Assembly (NCBI GenBank): GCA_019828565.1
Contig: JAHDYR010000007.1
Span: 558,001 to 622,000, forward strand
Reading direction: 5' to 3'
Length of the DNA stretch: 64,000 bases
Source: Carpediemonas membranifera
Taxonomy: Eukaryota > Fornicata
The position numbers and the translations under genes are program-made. Below the pieces are notes generated by a model. The model was not told where the DNA came from, searched no databases, and saw only the letters and a program-made list of their open reading frames with translations. This document shows, piece after piece, positions 63,701 to 64,000 of the stretch; position 1 is the stretch's first letter, and each line of letters begins with the position of its first letter.

Positions 63701-64000
63701 CAGCTCTTGTACCAGGTCCACAATCTCCGCGAAGGAGTCAAAGTTACCGGCAACAGCGGCCTGGGCGTGCGAGTAGACGGTAGACCTCTCCACTAACGTG
63801 ATGTCTGCTGGGCGATCGGTCGTTGACTCAGAAATAACCCGCATCTCATGAGCCAGCCCAGCAGCAATAGCCCAGGTCTTCCGGGCGGCGCGGGCGGGGA
63901 TGACGGGGACCTCGTCGGGCTCGTAGAAGTAGTAGTACTCGTTGCTGCCATGGTCCATGTCGATCAGGAAGTCGTGGTGGGACTCGATCGCCTCAGCTGC
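60776..64000 (-). CDS. Large multi-pass membrane protein, TmcB-like, 5' partial
   Basis: 1074 residues are visible; the frame is open to the window edge for 14 codons beyond the first Met (63958), so the true start lies outside. It has about eight hydrophobic segments, including LLVVVQLAMTVVLIFWIIF, GILVAMAVLASYSIYSIV, VISVVVALVILISLAPVATF, LIPVLVVVTFVVLPTF and LLLSVTVVTVLCAMAIVGML, and an acidic Ser-rich loop after the first (DDSPSDSTADEKPRTRP; ESSGSEVSV). It is related to the protein at 3-4163: same layout, same D-x-L-x-IA-x-x-ILFD-x-K block and similar Cys-containing luminal loops. Function is unknown; the 'Tmc-like' label is tentative. Confidence 0.6.
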   Translation of the reverse strand, partial: AAEAIESHHDFLIDMDHGSNEYYYFYEPDEVPVIPARAARKTWAIAAGLAHEMRVISESTTDRPADITLVERSTVYSHAQAAVAGNFDSFAEIVDLVQELQRSSILGLLYVCVVFQGLLVVVQLAMTVVLIFWIIFRNFSTEVVSCDISLTNCLSVSRAQVRRQMRLVGMAKSKFRGINMLDFDQDLQEDLSDGNLATFDDGDKHDLTKKQLGATQLAQSHAAEFSDDSPSDSTADEKPRTRPGVRGHISFLESPNEIPQPEPRSAFEMIADESSGSEVSVLFVDSMDGSDAEEGDIIGDSPIQTVGNIVKKLAHRPARGRKRKQASGLGVIQGVWSVLGVAGILVAMAVLASYSIYSIVSQQSATENEHEIHHLLDMTPIQCSGTEGYDMIQTAGFAIAGATDRLRAYVARRNDPAVRQRNFDYYSDAPEMWMSDEMVTVQTLKQQLLYYMDVAVSIAAYGHGFTSDITTGLSVDWNYTGETHHAQDVEEYSRPVWYTNKTSDTTTLAAADQLAIAQAILFDDKVETLFMVISGYLYDMSYMIVDSIEVLIATSFTARAVISVVVALVILISLAPVATFGFRPSTIKTGTARRVSIVALLCLAFATATIVTGLGVRWYVTAVLDPDTLAADAAELSSVLEGVIDMDQVIMHLVQKYVYTVDEGVLADLDAAVTKMLATTAKLYTLGADATGTEAFAMGKISHARFVQDMYIATRLAASVNGHTIENAVIDTYTWNSNDPTERASAPGRFTNETYDLARSDAEKQAMAESLCLTDPVTYADYDAVVTKCTAIYVDYRDGIHATRERAHTALMYADYTTAACLIPVLVVVTFVVLPTFTTTAFTRVTRRHDSKYRQKQVLNRTLRPDFALGVSLLLSVTVVTVLCAMAIVGMLGVIYEVYVFVSDTAKTDSLLLKSGTRAALSYEYPASVHPAMLDLETDALNDAIYDVFNAGFLDYVFTGAWVLGLTTTVTRYVSALTAFTVTSTSASSVVRSGVLMPVLKTTYNVANGLSDMFNNRFSRLDLLVSFNEVVLVGCTVIASLFVIAVNTLGLRAVFRHLMSYSGSLTLLQSYLVR

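Overview
This window looks like nuclear DNA from an anaerobic or microaerophilic single-celled eukaryote. The eukaryotic evidence is OLA1, BUD23, the RNase P subunit p30, ARPC2, cytosolic HSP70, a NEDD1-like WD40 protein, and spliceosomal-type introns that are only 28-36 nt long. Anaerobic metabolism is indicated by an [FeFe]-hydrogenase fused to a cytochrome-P450-reductase-like flavoprotein. A YecH-type small protein looks bacterial in origin. A free-living metamonad (Carpediemonas- or Kipferlia-like) is my best guess from gene content; this is inference, not proven by the window.

Host genes. 3-4163 (+) and 60776-64000 (-) are two related multi-pass membrane proteins cut by the window ends. 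Between 4.4 and 22.2 kb lie, in order: a YecH-like protein, a secreted class 3 lipase, the hydrogenase fusion, a ubiquitin-like membrane protein, RNase P p30, BUD23, a coiled-coil protein, OLA1 and a NEDD1-like protein (divergent pair), ARPC2, and HSP70. Next comes the 3' half of a secreted or surface protein gene. Its 5' half is 38 kb away, at 60024-60418.

Nested insertions. That surface-protein gene is interrupted by one Ty3-type (chromodomain) retrotransposon, Ty3-A. It lies on the minus strand, has 66-bp LTRs (22196-22261 and 59958-60023) and a GCGG target duplication. Ty3-A is itself interrupted inside gag by a 32.9-kb segment, C (26494-59393). C has 52-bp terminal inverted repeats and CATG at both edges, and removing it rejoins gag in frame. 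C carries an OTU-protease-type gene, a possible tyrosine-recombinase-like gene, two copies of a minisatellite and hairpin repeat, and AT-rich DNA. The OTU gene is in turn interrupted in frame, with a CGGAT duplication, by a second Ty3-type family, Ty3-B (29875-51512).

Ty3-B array. The Ty3-B cassette reads as elements inserted repeatedly into the same ACTTG site in each other's 3' UTR, always antiparallel to the element they enter. Four plus-strand gag-pol copies alternate with left ends of minus-strand copies. A 100-N gap follows, then one minus-strand gag-pol copy, then the 3' end of the outermost element. The copies are almost identical and differ mainly in homopolymer lengths; indels become dense toward the gap, so many frameshifts there are probably sequencing errors.

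All of this was read by eye. No alignment, GC calculation or database search was run.
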